Of a stretch of DNA of 64,000 bases, positions 11,136 through 23,190 are shown one piece after another (within the stretch, counting starts at the first letter, position 1; each line of letters opens with the position of its first letter). The notes under the pieces were generated by a model that worked only from the letters and a program-made list of their open reading frames with translations, searched no databases and had not been told where the DNA came from. Position numbers and translations under genes: made by a program. Origin of the DNA: Circinella minor (Eukaryota > Mucoromycota > Mucoromycetes > Mucorales > Lichtheimiaceae); NCBI GenBank assembly GCA_016758965.1, contig JAEPRB010000011.1:62001-126000 (forward strand), in the 5' to 3' direction.

Positions 11136-12100
11136 GTTGTCTGTTAGGTTGAAAAATCAATATATTGCCCCCATTTTAACTTTACAAATCCACCTTCCAG
11201 GTTCGAGGTCACGGTGGTAAGAGAGTCGAGTATATAAAAATATAACTGAAAAGAACTTGTAAATAAAATGGCATAAAGTTATTTTTTATTGAAAATAAAA
11301 AACTGGGATGGAACAATAGAAATCCATTTTATCTGTCACTGACTTTAAAATAGGGGACAAAATTTGCATAATGAATACATCATAGTCACCTACTTTGTAT
11401 CCGATACAATGGATCAAATCATTTACACTTTTGTCATCATTATAACCATCTATCATCTCCACTCATAATTCTCACCATTCATCATTATGGAGGATGATCT
11501 TCAACAACGAACCCGCCGAAATTGTAAATATAATTAAATTGCAACACGAACCTCCGGAGGAGAAGAATAGCATGAATTAAACAAGTAATTTTTTTTCTTA
11601 TCATTCTTCCTTTATTTTATTTTCATCAGTCCATTTTATTTTATATAACATCTTCATTAAATGGTACTCATTACCCTCCTATTTTCTTTATTCCATCATT
11701 AAATAAAATCCTGCACAACATCAGCATGAATAATTTAAGATAAATTAGGAGTAAATCAATTTTAAAATGACTTACCAAAAATTAGAAAGAAACACCCTTT
11801 CTTTATATTTTGATTTATAGAAAAAAAAAAGCATCGTGTATAACTTAATCAGTTGTATTTTTTCTTTACTTTTTTAAGACTGTTATATAGATCAAAAGGA
11901 AAGGACGGGAAAGTTATAAAGTAATTTTCATATATTAGTCAGCTATTAGTACGCATATTATAAATTGGGGGGGGGGAGAACAGTAATAAATTGAATTGTA
12001 CAGAATTACAACATCATGTATGAATGGGTTGTTACATTTATATTTTCTATTCTAATCATGGTTAGTAGACAGCTGTCATTATTGAAAAAAAAAATGAGGG

Positions 12101-12122
12101 AGAGAGAGAGAGAGAGAGAGAG
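12101..12122. repeat. (AG)n microsatellite
   Basis: Eleven uninterrupted AG units in intergenic DNA. Confidence 0.9.
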
Positions 12123-12260
12123 GCACCTATAGACTATAATCTCAGTTGCTACTAACTGTTAATGGGACGACATTTAAATCTACCTTAAACTCATTCATTT
12201 TTATTATTAAAATAAATCATAATATAAACTATTATCCGAATCATTGATCCAGTCACTTCT

Positions 12261-12307
<47 letters not shown>
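12261..12307. repeat. Compound (AC)n-(AT)n microsatellite
   Basis: About 13 AC units run directly into about 10 AT units, in intergenic DNA. Confidence 0.9.
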
Positions 12308-12619
12308 CAAGATAAAAGCTTTTAGAGGCATGATTGAATAATATAATTTAATATCTCAAATACAGATCATTGTTCTTTTTATTTATTTTGAACAACTGAC
12401 CTATATTTTTTTAAAAAATATTTGAAATATACGTATAACCCGGGACGAAAAAATAATTGCACGTTATACATATAAGATTTTTGAATAACCTGAGAATCTT
12501 GAATAGTGAATAGTACACCGAACGAATGGAAACAAATGAATCTTAAGAGTCCATCTCCCCTTTAACCAAAAGAAGAAAAAGTGTTTGAGTTGGACCCAGA
12601 AAATAAGTGGTTTTAATGA

Positions 12620-12650
<31 letters not shown>

Positions 12651-13302
12651 AAACACCATGAAAAAAAAAAACCTTATTTTTGGAATGAAAAGAATTCTTG
12701 TTCAAAGAAACTTTTGAGTGAAAATGACATGTCGCGTAAAAAATATATCATAATTAAAAATATGCATTTATAAATTTTAAACTTACAGCATATTTTGATA
12801 GTTAATAATTATTAATAATATAAATCCTATCATGTACTTATACTGGTCATATAATACGGTATATATCATACATATTACAATTGTACCAATATTTCTTTAT
12901 CAAAGATTTAAGCTACTTAAAAAAAGTTTGACTGTCAAAAAAAAGAACGATCCTATTCTAAACGCATTTAACATTGTGTAACAATAGATCGAAACACACG
13001 ACTCTTTTTTTTTTTTTTGGTCTTTTTCTCGAGTCCCTTTTTTTTTTTCCAAGGAAAAAAAAAACTTGTTCATACCTATGCTATACTATTTGATAGATCA
13101 GATCAAAAAAGTTAAAATGTATATATGCTGTCTTTTTTTTTTCTTTTCTAAATTGTATAATTCATTGATATGTATTCTAAAATGAATTCCCTTTTTTTTA
13201 TTCATCATTGTCGTGTCAGCTTTTTTTTATATATCTTTTTTTTTTTCCGATAGTTTCCTTCGAATCACACAAAAGAATTATAAAGTGGACATATATCGTA
13301 CA

Positions 13303-13308
13303 CACGTG
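13303..13308. promoter_or_regulatory. CACGTG hexamer upstream of phosphate transporter
   Basis: A CACGTG lies about 715 bp before the PiT transporter start. In ascomycetes the phosphate regulators Pho4/NUC-1 bind CACGTG at transporter promoters. A single hexamer is expected by chance at this frequency, so this is only a candidate. Confidence 0.25.
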
Positions 13309-13893
13309 GATTAACAAAGTTTCTATTCTACTATCCATGATTAATAATTGAGGCAGTGTAAGTTTATTATAGTGTGGTACAAACATGTTGAATGAAAAAA
13401 AAAAGGGTAAATGCGATACACACACCAAAAAAAAAAAAAAAAGAATGGCATTATAATCAAACAAATTTCATGAAAAAACGCACGATGGAGGGTAAAATAA
13501 GGAAATTTTTATTTGTAAGTGGAAAACCAGGAATTTCCGAATTTTTGTGTTTATGCACAGATGAAGCGGGGGGGCATGTTCAGAATTTTACATGTCATTG
13601 GTTGGAATTAATTCAATTCAGCATTGATCGGGTTTTAACAGTTCAAAAATAAAAAAAATAAACCTGCTTTATCAAAACCTTTTCTCATTGTCCTTGTATC
13701 ATGATCTGATTACTATACTCACACTCGTATTATGTATCCAGTAATTATATAGAAAGGAAACACAAGAGGTGATTACACAAAAAAAAAAAAGACGTTAAGT
13801 GAAATAGATCAAGTAAAGAACAATCTTGTTCGTTTTTAAAATAAATATATATATATAGTATAGAAACAACTCATTCATTTTCTTTCTTCTTTC

Positions 13894-13917
13894 CACACAC
13901 ACACACACACACACACA
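13894..13917. repeat. (CA)n microsatellite in the transporter 5' region
   Basis: Twelve CA units about 105 bp before the start codon, followed by a poly-T run; it probably lies in the promoter or 5' UTR. Confidence 0.9.
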
Positions 13918-14022
13918 TTTTTTTTTTTTGATTCCTTACGTACCTTGAGAGGTTTTTTCTCTTTATTTTTGTTTTTAAAAAAGGAGGATTAAACAAATCC
14001 AGTTCATTATTTATTCGCCAAG

Positions 14023-15873
14023 ATGATGAACGCTTTTGATTTTACGTGGATCTTTGGCGTTACTATGGTATTAGCATTTGCTGATGCTTTCGGTATTGGT
14101 GCCAATGATGTTGCTAATGCTTTTGCTACATCTGTATCGTCAGGATCATTAACACTTCTTCAAGCTGTTATTTGTGCTTGTTTTACTGAATTCTTGGGTG
14201 CTTTGTTACTCGGTAATCAAGTGAGTGATACTATTCGAAGTGGTATTATGCCTCTTGAAAGTTTTGAAAATCAACCGGAAATGCTCATGTTGGCTATGAT
14301 GTGTGCTTTGTTTGGTTCTGCTACTTGGGTATTAACTGCATCACGCTTCGGCTGGCCCGTGAGTACGACTCATTCTATTGTGGGTGCTATCATTGGTACT
14401 GGTATCGCTGGTTTCGGTCCTGGTGTCATTGACTGGTCTTTTGACGGTGTGGGTGGTATTATCGCTTCATGGTTTATTTCACCATTTGTATCTGGTGCTA
14501 TTGCTGCTATCATTTACCTTATTGTTAAGTTCGGTATTCTTAAACGTGAAAATAGCTTCAAATGGGGTCTTGTTCTTGTTCCAATCTTCTTTGTAAGTTG
14601 ATCTCATTTTTACTTTTTGTTAAAAAATAATAATAATTAAGAATTATTACATTTTATTTGACCCTATATATATATGTATATATAAACTAATTTAACGTGC
14701 ATACTAAAAAAAAAATTATCTAATGTTTATTAGTTCATCACCGTTTTTATTGAAGTATTTTATATTATTTTCAAAGGTGCTCCCGGTACTCAAGCTGCTA
14801 AAATGGGTATTGGCGCTCAAGTTGGTATTGCCTTTGGTATTGCCGGTTTCTTCCTTGTATGGTCTGCTTTGTTTGTTGTTCCATGGCTTCGTAGACGTAT
14901 TATTGAACGTGAAAATCTTCAATGGTATCATGTATTTGTTATTCATTTTATTTCTAAGCGTCCAAGAGTCGATCAGGATGAAGAAGGTAAACCCAACAAC
15001 TTTGTTCTTCCCACTGATCAAGATGCTGCCATTGCTCAACAAGAAGCTGATCAACAAGACTATGAAGATGCTAAAAAATTGGAAAAAAATCTTACTCAAG
15101 AAGAAGATAGTGGATCTTCAGATAAGAGCATTCGTACCAAAGAACAAAAACAAGTGACTACTATTGAAAAGGCTGAAGAAGAAGAAGATATTCTTATTTC
15201 AAAGTTTTATTGGGGAAAACTTTTATCACCTCTTTATCTCAAAAAGAAAATCATTTTCATGTTACTTCATGGTGTTCGTAAAGATGTTCGTAATTTGAAT
15301 TCATCTCATTTGAAAGATATTCATGCTGCTGCCGTCAAGTACGATAATAATACCGAATATATGTTCTCATTCCTTCAAGTATTGACTGCTTTAGTATTCT
15401 CTTTTGCTCATGGCTCTAATGACGTCTCAAATGCTGTGGGTCCATTAGCTGCTGTACATACAGTTTGGACAACTGCTACTGTGGGTGCAAAAGTACCCAC
15501 TCCTATTTGGGTTTTGGCTTATGGTGGTATTGCATTAGATATTGGTTTAGCTACCTATGGTTACCATGTTATGCGTCGTCTTGGTAACAATATTACTTAC
15601 ATGACCCCAACGCGCGGTTTTTCTACTGAATTGGGTGCTGCTATTACAATTTTAACTTGTTCTCAAGCTGGTATTCCTGTTTCTTCTACCCATTGTGCTA
15701 CAGGTGCTACTGCTGCTGTAGGTCTTTGTAATGGTAGCTTACGTGCTGTTAATTGGAAAATGCTTGCTTGGTGTATGTTTGCATGGGTTATCACACTTCC
15801 TGTTGCTGGTCTTATTGCTGGTTTGGCTTATTCAATTATCATTTATGCTCCTCACTTTGGAATGACTGTTTGA
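14023..15873 (+). CDS. PiT-family phosphate transporter (Pho89/Pho-4 type)
   Basis: Cation-coupled inorganic phosphate importer of the plasma membrane. Exons 14023-14592 and 14734-15873 join in phase 0 to 569 residues, close to yeast Pho89 (574). Both halves carry the PiT signature: 'GANDVANA' (26-33) near the N-terminus and 'GSNDVSNAVGPL' (about 417-428) in the C-terminal half. They are separated by a hydrophilic, Lys/Glu-rich cytoplasmic loop (about 245-370), and many hydrophobic membrane segments are visible. Two ATG codons stand in tandem at 14023 and 14026; the first is taken. Family members are sodium- or proton-driven; the sequence does not decide which. Phosphate-starvation induction would be usual, and one CACGTG lies upstream. 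Confidence 0.95.
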
Positions 15874-16450
15874 TAAACAAAACTTATCCCTCTCTCTTTC
15901 CATCTTCTTTAATATTATGTATTATTTTTTAATCGTTTCCCTCATAAGCTTTATTATATTCTTATTATTATTTATTTTACACCAGACTTTTTTTCTTTCT
16001 ACGTATTCAATTTATATACTTGTAATTCAATATGTATATTATATCTAAACTTTATTATACTCTATAACATTTAAAAGATAATTTTTTTATTCATAGGATA
16101 TGATACGTATGCATATAATAAATTATTATCGCGTGCATATTATATATAAAAAAAATAAACATCACTTTTACTATCATTATTTATAAAAAAAAAAAATTGA
16201 ATAGTAACAGCAGTAATAATAATGATCTTGCGACCCATGTTTTTTACAGTTTCGTTTTAAAATATGATTTTGGGAAAGAGACAGTCAATTTTAAGGGGGA
16301 TATCTTTTTTTTTTTAAAAACGCACATGCTGTGATTTTTTTTTCCCTCTTATATACTGTATAATTAAACTTTTTTTTTTTATCCCTCCTAACCCATTAAA
16401 GAACAGAAATAGAATAAATAAAATAAATAAAAGGTTTTTTTTTTTTTTAA
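15874..16450. other. Intergenic region between transporter and R3HCC1L-like gene
   Basis: 577 bp of AT-rich DNA holding the 3' flank of the transporter, with an AATAAA near 16117, and the promoter of the next gene, which ends in AATAAA-like repeats and a T-run directly before the start. No gene seen. Confidence 0.4.
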
Positions 16451-18023
16451 ATGAGTAAACCAGAAAATGGAAGACGACAACCCATGCAGATCTATGTCCC
16501 ACGACATAGAAGGGTAGTTCAACAACAACATCAACAAGATTTGGAAACGACATTAACAACAACAATGAATGGTAGATTGAATAATAACTTGAATTATGAA
16601 CAACAATCTCGAATGTCTCGAGAAAATACATCTTCTTCACCTGTTGAAGTAATACGTCGAGGTCGTGGACAATTTCGAGCACCCATTTCAGCTAATAATA
16701 ATAATAATAGCGATAATCATTGGAATGATATAATAGATTCCAATAATAGTAAAAATAATAACTATAACAACAATAGCAAAGAAACATTACCTTTTTCTTC
16801 ATTGCCATCATCGTCCATACAAACTCATTATAATCGACCTACTCCTCCGTCTTCACCTTCTTTTTTAAATAATAATACACAAGAACAAGAACAAAAAGAA
16901 TTATCTTTCAATGATAGTATCAATAGTGTAAAAAACAACAATAATAGATCCAATGTAATTAAATATAATAATTCTATGGATCAATTGACAACAACAATGG
17001 AAAACTTAAATATTGTTACATTAAAAGAAGACAGTCATTTTGAAAGTGATGATGGATCTTTAGAAAAAGAAGAATGGGAAGATTTATTAGAAACATTGGA
17101 TAAAGAAGATGAATCATTTGAAAAACAACAACCATCAGATGAAAAATCATTGAAAAATAATGTTTCAATAATAATACCTGGTAAGAATTCATTTTGTAAT
17201 ATTATATATATATATATATTTTATCGATGTTATTCATTTCCAATATATATATCCTAATTTTATAAAGAGAAAAAATCAAGAAATATACAATCATCGTCAC
17301 CCCCTTCACAATCATCAATAAATAATAATACCCATATTTTGGATTGTTTTGGTTTCCCATCTTCATTTAAAACATATCATTTACAAAGTATATTTAGTAA
17401 ATATGATCATGTTCAAGGAGGTTATAGAATCAAATGGATGGATGATACGCGTGCATTAATCATTTTTGCTCATTCACAAACAGGTAATTTATTGTCAATG
17501 TATGTACTTTTTATTCTTAAATGGATTTAATTCATTTTAATTTTAACAAATCATTTATATGCATGTATATATAGCCAAACGGGCTTATTTGGATAGTATG
17601 AATAATCCTCAAATCAAAATACGTCCATATACAGATGGGATTGAATGTTCTGAATGTAAGAATAAAAATGAATTCATGCATTATTTCTCTTCTAATGATA
17701 AAATGGCTTTTCTTTTTATTTAGCACAAGAAGAACAACCTATACCACGTCGTCCTGCAACAACAGATATGGTGGCTAGAAGATTAATTAATGGTGCATTA
17801 GGTGTACGTGGACCTACACGAACACCAGAACAAAGAGAAAAAGAACGTGCTTTACTTCAAGCAGAAAGAGGTATATATGTATAATATATAGGAAGGAGAT
17901 GGTTGGAGAGGAATAAATAGATTTTACTCTAATAATGAAAAAAAAAAATTAGATCGACGAGAAGCCATAAAAAGAAAAGAAGCAGAACGTTCAAAAGCTA
18001 TTTCAGATGCATTTAATGAATAA
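16451..18023 (+). CDS. R3HCC1L-like protein with N-terminal EJC-binding motif
   Basis: Five exons (16451-17180, 17268-17483, 17575-17655, 17724-17870, 17953-18023), all joined in phase 1, encode 414 residues. The N-terminus 'RRQPMQIYVPRHRR' (8-21) fits the exon-junction-complex-binding motif found in SMG6, UPF3 and animal R3HCC1L. The next ~220 residues are Asn/Ser/Gln-rich and look disordered, with an acidic patch near 210-235. Exons 2-3 encode a degenerate RRM-like fold ('LDCFGFPSSFKTYHLQSIF', 'IKWMDDTRALIIFAH'). The C-terminus 'ARRLINGALGVRG' (about 360-372) and the charged helix after it match the end of R3HCC1/R3HCC1L proteins. No R3H domain was seen. A role with the EJC/eIF4A3 in mRNA quality control is inference from the motif. 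Codon use is AT-rich, suggesting modest expression. Confidence 0.8.
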
Positions 18024-18526
18024 TAATCATAGTTAACAAGTTATTATATTCAGCATCATTCATTTTTTCTTTTGCATATTTTTTTTTTTGCGCATTCATT
18101 TAAATATATTAAATTATACACTTAATATACAACAATCATTTCATTCATTATTATAATACTCATTATCTTAAGTAAAAGGGCTAATGAACACCCCTAATTT
18201 TTTTTTACATTTATTTATAATTATATATCTTATGAAACGAGTCCTCATTATATTATCGTTTATGTACACAAGTGAACGTTGTAGTCCATATAAAAGACAT
18301 GGTATTTTACTTTAAATATTACATTATATAAGTGTATTATTGTCCCATAAAGATGAAAAAGAGAATACGTGACGTGTTATTGCCATATTGAGAATTGAAC
18401 TTGTAAAGTAGAAAAATGGTGTCAAAAAAAAAAAAAAAAAAATCCTTATACCCCGCTTTGCCGCGTATAACTTTACCGCCTTTCCCACCTCTTATCCCTC
18501 ACTAAAAACGATTATACATATAAAAA
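18024..18526. other. Intergenic region before SmE
   Basis: About 500 bp of AT-rich DNA between the R3HCC1L-like gene and SmE, including an A-run near 18425 and a C/T-rich stretch just upstream of the SmE start. No gene seen. Confidence 0.4.
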
Positions 18527-19085
18527 ATGTCAAGCAAAGTTCAAAAGATCATGGTTCAACCCATCGTATGTTTTAAATTTTTAATTTATTTATTCATATT
18601 AATAAACAACAACAAAAAAAAAAAAAAAACTAATTCTATTTTTTTCTCTCTTTCTTTAGAACCTGATTTTCAGGTATCTCCAAAACGTAAGTTCTTTTTG
18701 GAGTTTAGATGATCTCATAAAAAGATAATGAAATTTATTTATTTTATTATTTATAGAAAGAACGAGTACAAATTTGGTTGGTAGACAAGACTGACATGAG
18801 AATCGAAGGTCAAATCATTGTAAGATTCTGTTTTTTATTTATTTAATAATGTTAATATTATTGTATATAATAATAAGAAAGAAAGTATGAAAGAACGGTC
18901 TTTTTTATATAACTTATAATTGCGCGTATATCTATGAATAGGGTTTTGATGAATTTATGAACTTGGTATTGGATGATGCAGTTGAAGTTGTAACCAAGGA
19001 AGAAGGCTCTAGAAGAGAATTAGGACGATTAATGCTAAAGGGTGATAATATTTGTGTAATTCAAGCTGTTAATAATAGTCGTTAA
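18527..19085 (+). CDS. SME1: Small nuclear ribonucleoprotein E (SmE)
   Basis: SmE is one of the seven Sm proteins that form the ring on U1, U2, U4 and U5 snRNAs in the spliceosome. Four exons (18527-18565, 18660-18686, 18757-18819, 18942-19085) encode 90 residues, near the human length of 92. '[18 protein letters not shown]' and '[19 protein letters not shown]' are the Sm1 region and '[14 protein letters not shown]' is Sm2. Exon 2 is only 27 nt and encodes nine residues, NLIFRYLQN, in phase 0. All introns begin GTATG or GTAAG and end TAG. Identification is secure from the near-complete match to eukaryotic SmE. Confidence 0.97.
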
Positions 19086-19407
19086 ACTATTTACCATATA
19101 ACAAAAAGACATCCTACTACACCAACAAACTTATACATACATATTATATACACACAAGTTCACCTTACAAATTTCGCTTTACAACAACATAACACTCTTT
19201 TTTTTTTTTTTATTCAGCATCGAAAAATCTCTTTTTTTTTTTCTCTCTCTCTCTCTCTCTTTCACCATTTTCACCTTTTATCGACAAAATATTATATATT
19301 ATTAAAAAAAAACAGGAAGGAGAAAAATCCATTTATTTTTATATACATATATATGTCTTGAAAAAAATAAATAAAAATAAAGTATAACAAAAAAAAAAAA
19401 AAAGGGT
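19086..19407. other. Tail-to-tail gap between SmE and ABCD4-like gene
   Basis: 322 bp of 3' flanking DNA for the two converging genes. It contains a T-run and a (CT)n stretch at about 19241-19262. No gene seen. Confidence 0.4.
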
Positions 19408-22138
19408 TTATTTTGATAATGATGTTTCATCTACTTTATAACCACCTAAACCATCTAATGTTACAATCTTATTATGATAATCAATAATATTAACATGATG
19501 ACTTATACTAATAATAGAAATATTCATATCATTTAAAATATTATATAAATGAGTTTCTGAATTGGTATCCATAGCACTTGTTGCTTCATCAAGAACTATA
19601 TATATGGGTGTGATTAATTTTATATAGATTTCCCTCTTTCTTTTTTTTTAAAAAACTTACCAGCAAAACGAGGTTTCCAATATAAAATACGTGTAAACAT
19701 TAATCGTTGTTGTTCACCAGGTGATAACATCTTTTGCCATTCTTCACCAAAACGAGCATCAAATGATTGTATCATTTCTTCAAGATGACTTAATTGTACT
19801 TGATGTAATAATTCACGTATTTGAATATCTGATACTATAATTCAATTTATTATTATTCCATTTTTTTTGTTTTGAAAAATAAAATAAAAAAACTTTTTTT
19901 TTTTTTTTTTACCAGTCATAGAAGAAGAATTATAAGGATACATGATTTGTTCACGTAATGATCCATCAATAAGGTATGGTATTTGTGGTAAAAAGACAAA
20001 ATCTTTTCCAAGGATATCTTTAGGAATACGTATACGTCCAGTAGAACAATGCCATAGACCAGCTAAAGCACGTAAAAGAGATGATTTTCCACTTCCTAAA
20101 ATTTATTTATTTTAATGAGTTAGTGAACCTTTTTTATTTTTATTTTAATCATTCTTTTACCATTAGGACCAAGAATAACTACACGATCTGTATTTGATAT
20201 TTCTAAATTGAAATTAGAAACAAGTTGTTTTCCTTGAGGTGATATAAGTTCAACATTTTCAAATAAAATAGAACTAAAATATAATACTAATTAATATAAT
20301 CATATCCTTTTCTCCATCATCCCTTTCTTTTAATTAATAACTAAAAACTTACCTTGAATCATAATCATCTAAATCACCCATTATTGGATGATATACTGAA
20401 ATATGATCAAGTTCATCATCTACATCATCGATTACTTCTAATACTTCTCCAATACGAGCAGCATAACCAGCTAAATCGGATAATTTAACGGATTGTTCAA
20501 TAATTACAGTAAATCTAAATATAAGATACATACAAAAAAACGAATTCTTTTTTTTTTTTTTTTTTTAAATAATATTTTTTGTTAATATAACTTTTTATAT
20601 TATATATTATATATATTTGTTACCTTGGAAATAATTTCACTAAGTTCAGAAGGATCTTTATCATCAAAAGTACCAGCAAAAATTGGCATAGCAACAATAA
20701 GATAACTTAAAATAGATCCAAAATATGAAAAACTTTCATTGGATACTAAAAAAAAAAAAAAAAAAACTTAAAAAAAAAAAACAAAACTTAATAATAATAA
20801 TAATAATAATAAACTTACAATGTAATGGTAATTCTCTATTCACTACTTTTCTTTGATTATCAAGAAGTATATTTAAACTTTCTTTTGCTCTTGTATGTTC
20901 TTCACATTCACCACGAGAAAATGCAATAGCTTCTGCGAATTGACGTAAACGTACATGTAAAAATCTATTTTATATATATATATTAGTTCCCCATGTTTTA
21001 TATATATATATATATATAGATCATCCTAATCGCAAATAGGATAAAAGATCCAGGGGACATGTTTATAGGTTGGTACGCATAACATGAACAATGATTCCAG
21101 CCACCTGATTTAAAACTTTAAATTTTTTTTTTTTTTTTTTTGAGTTACCTAAAATTGCCTTCTGCAAGTTCTTTATAAAATACAGCATTTACAATAGGTC
21201 TGATTAACATTTGACTTAATATGGAACCCACAATAAAATAACCATAAATCATGAATGGACCAAGAAATCCTGTGACGGCCCAACATTTCCATGTATAGTA
21301 AGCAACTAAGAATGGTGCAATAATTAAATTTTCAACAATTCCTTTTAATGCATCTGCAAATTTATCAATATCTTGAGCTATACGCTGATCTCTATTATTA
21401 ATAAAAGAGAGAGAGAGAGAGAGAGAAAGTACCCAGGTTAAATATATAAAGATAACTTATTATTAATATTATTATTACTTACGGATTATCAGGAGCATTA
21501 GGACTCGTGACAACTGAATAAAGTGTTTTTGGCTTGATATAGCAATCATGTACATATTGTGTTAATAATCGTCGAATCTTTAATGAAAATAATTCACCCA
21601 TAAATGATAAAAGACTTTTGCCCTAATAGAAATAGTAAATATCATTCTCTTTTTTTTTTTTGAATAATAATAATAATAATAATTAAAGAAAAAAGCATAC
21701 TGCAGCAGCACCAAATACTAATATTATACAAGGTATAATAAATCGAGTAAAACCAGGAAGATCTTTACTTGATAATACACCATAAAAACGACTTGGCATT
21801 AATCCAACATAATAATAAAGTATTTCTGTACCACAACTAATGGTAATAAAAGCAATATATAACCAAAATATTGAATTTTGACGTGCTTTCAATGACAATG
21901 AATAAAATCGATCTTGATTAGAAGTAGAACGAAATAAAACTTGAAGTAAACGATATAACCGTTTTAAAAAAATTCGATCGAAACTATAATGACTTTTTTT
22001 CTTTTGAGTTGAAGAAGAATGTTGTTGTGATGTCAAATCAATCATGGGTTCTTGTTCTTCTTCTTGTTGTTGTTCTGAATGTATATTATTATTATTTATT
22101 AATGTAGCGATCGATCGAAAAGGATAAGAATACCACAT
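19408..22138 (-). CDS. ABCD4-like ABC half-transporter
   Basis: Half-size ABC exporter of subfamily D, closest in feel to ABCD4, which in animals moves cobalamin out of lysosomes. Ten minus-strand exons (22138-21701, 21622-21483, 21391-21149, 20964-20819, 20745-20624, 20546-20353, 20273-20161, 20095-19913, 19834-19661, 19595-19408) close in phase to 646 residues. The membrane half contains 'VGLMPSRFYGVLSSKDLPGF', 'DNPDQRIAQDIDKF' and 'SILSYLIVAMPIFAG', all matching ABCD4. The ATPase has Walker A 'GPNGSGKSS' (463-471), signature 'LSPGE' (563-567), Walker B and D-loop 'AVLDEATSAMD' (584-594), and His617. A Gln/Glu-rich, non-conserved N-terminus precedes the first membrane helix. The ATG at 22138 is used because earlier in-frame codons overlap the end of the PC4 gene, which stops only 148 bp upstream on the same strand. 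Peroxisomal or lysosomal location and the substrate are not decided by sequence. Confidence 0.88.
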
Positions 22139-22286
22139 AACAGAAAAAAAAAAAAAACCAACTAGGGTGAAAAGACCCTTTTTAAATATTTTTTTTTTTT
22201 TTTGAGGGGGTGATGTGATGTGGGGGTGGAAAGAAGAAAGATTGGGGGGAGAGTGTAAAAATTCTCCAAGTTTATTAAAAAAAATT

Positions 22287-23012
22287 CTACTTTTTAATAT
22301 TTTTAATAGCTTCATCGATTTCAGGTATTAATTCTTTTAATTTTTCCCATTGTGCTAAAGGTAACAAAATACCTAATTATTAAAAGAAGAAAGGTTAAAT
22401 TATAATATATAATTTAGAGAGGAAGGATGAGATACGTATTTAAATACCTTGTTTAGCATATCTCATTTCACCTGTTTCTTTATCATTGTAAATAGCTCGA
22501 ATATCAACAGAAGGTTGACCATTAGCAAATGTTTTTACAAATATACGTCTTTTACTACTCAACTAAAATATTTTAATATAAAAAGATTAATATATCATCT
22601 CTTTTTTTTTTTTTTTTAAAAAAATAAAGATCCTATTTCTTTTTTTTACATACTTCAAAAGAATTATTATCATCATTTCCTGATGAAGAAGAAGATTCTG
22701 TACGTTTACGTTTTTCACCAATCACTTTTTGTTTCTTTGATTTAGGTTCCTATTATTATTATTATTATAAGTATACATCATTTATTAAATACCTTTCCTT
22801 TTTTACTTACTTACTTCTTCTACAAATTCTTCATCAGAGGACGCGTCTAATTTGGTTTCTGTTTGCTAAAAAAAAAATTCCACCCACATAAATATATATA
22901 TATATATTTTACAAGTATAAGCCAATCTCTTTCTTTCTTTCTAGTATAGATTATCATGTATATATAACTTTATAATATAAACCTTATATTCGTCTTCGTC
23001 ACTACTGCCCAT
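22287..23012 (-). CDS. SUB1: Transcriptional coactivator PC4/Sub1
   Basis: Single-stranded-DNA-binding coactivator of RNA polymerase II. Five minus-strand exons (23012-22983, 22865-22815, 22749-22654, 22562-22448, 22372-22287) encode 125 residues, the usual size for PC4. The N-terminal half is acidic/Ser-rich followed by a Lys-rich stretch ('KSKKQKVIGEKRKR'). The C-terminal ssDNA-binding domain contains 'KRRIFVKTFANGQPSVDIR' and ends 'LPLAQWEKLKELIPEIDEA'. The start at 23012 opens into a 178-bp gap shared with the divergent BLOC1S2 gene, so the two may share a promoter. Confidence 0.95.
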
Positions 23013-23190
23013 TATTTTATTTTATTGTTTTTTTTTTTTTTTCAAAAGAGGGAAAAAGGGGGAAAAAAAGTAAAAAACGCGTTTTTTTTTTTTTTGTTTC
23101 CCATTTTTTTTTAATTTCGTGTTCCGATGAATACAACACACGCAGACTTCATTACAAGTCAATGTATAATAAATAACCCCATTTTATAGA
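23013..23190. promoter_or_regulatory. Short bidirectional promoter region (PC4 / BLOC1S2)
   Basis: Only 178 bp separate the start codons of two divergent genes. The gap holds poly-T/poly-A tracts (good nucleosome-excluding sequences) and a purine-rich stretch near 23046-23080. Promoter function is inferred from layout. Confidence 0.5.

Larger units (their letters stand above)
11136..14022. other. Gene-poor region upstream of the phosphate transporter
   Basis: 2.9 kb with no convincing gene. It contains (AG)n at 12101-12122, (AC)n at 12261-12287 followed by (AT)n to 12307, a G-tract near 11969, many poly-A/T runs, and (CA)n at 13894-13917 close to the transporter start. A CACGTG hexamer lies at 13303-13308. 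Low-complexity ORFs rich in Lys here are translations of poly-A and are not supported. Confidence 0.5.

Noticed and set aside
11200..11210. GGTTCGAGGTC, another B-box-like string
   Set aside because: The flanks do not form tRNA arms and no A box is at the right distance.
13392..13652. Lys-rich open frame upstream of the phosphate transporter
   Set aside because: Mostly translation of poly-A runs; no conserved motif and no splice context.
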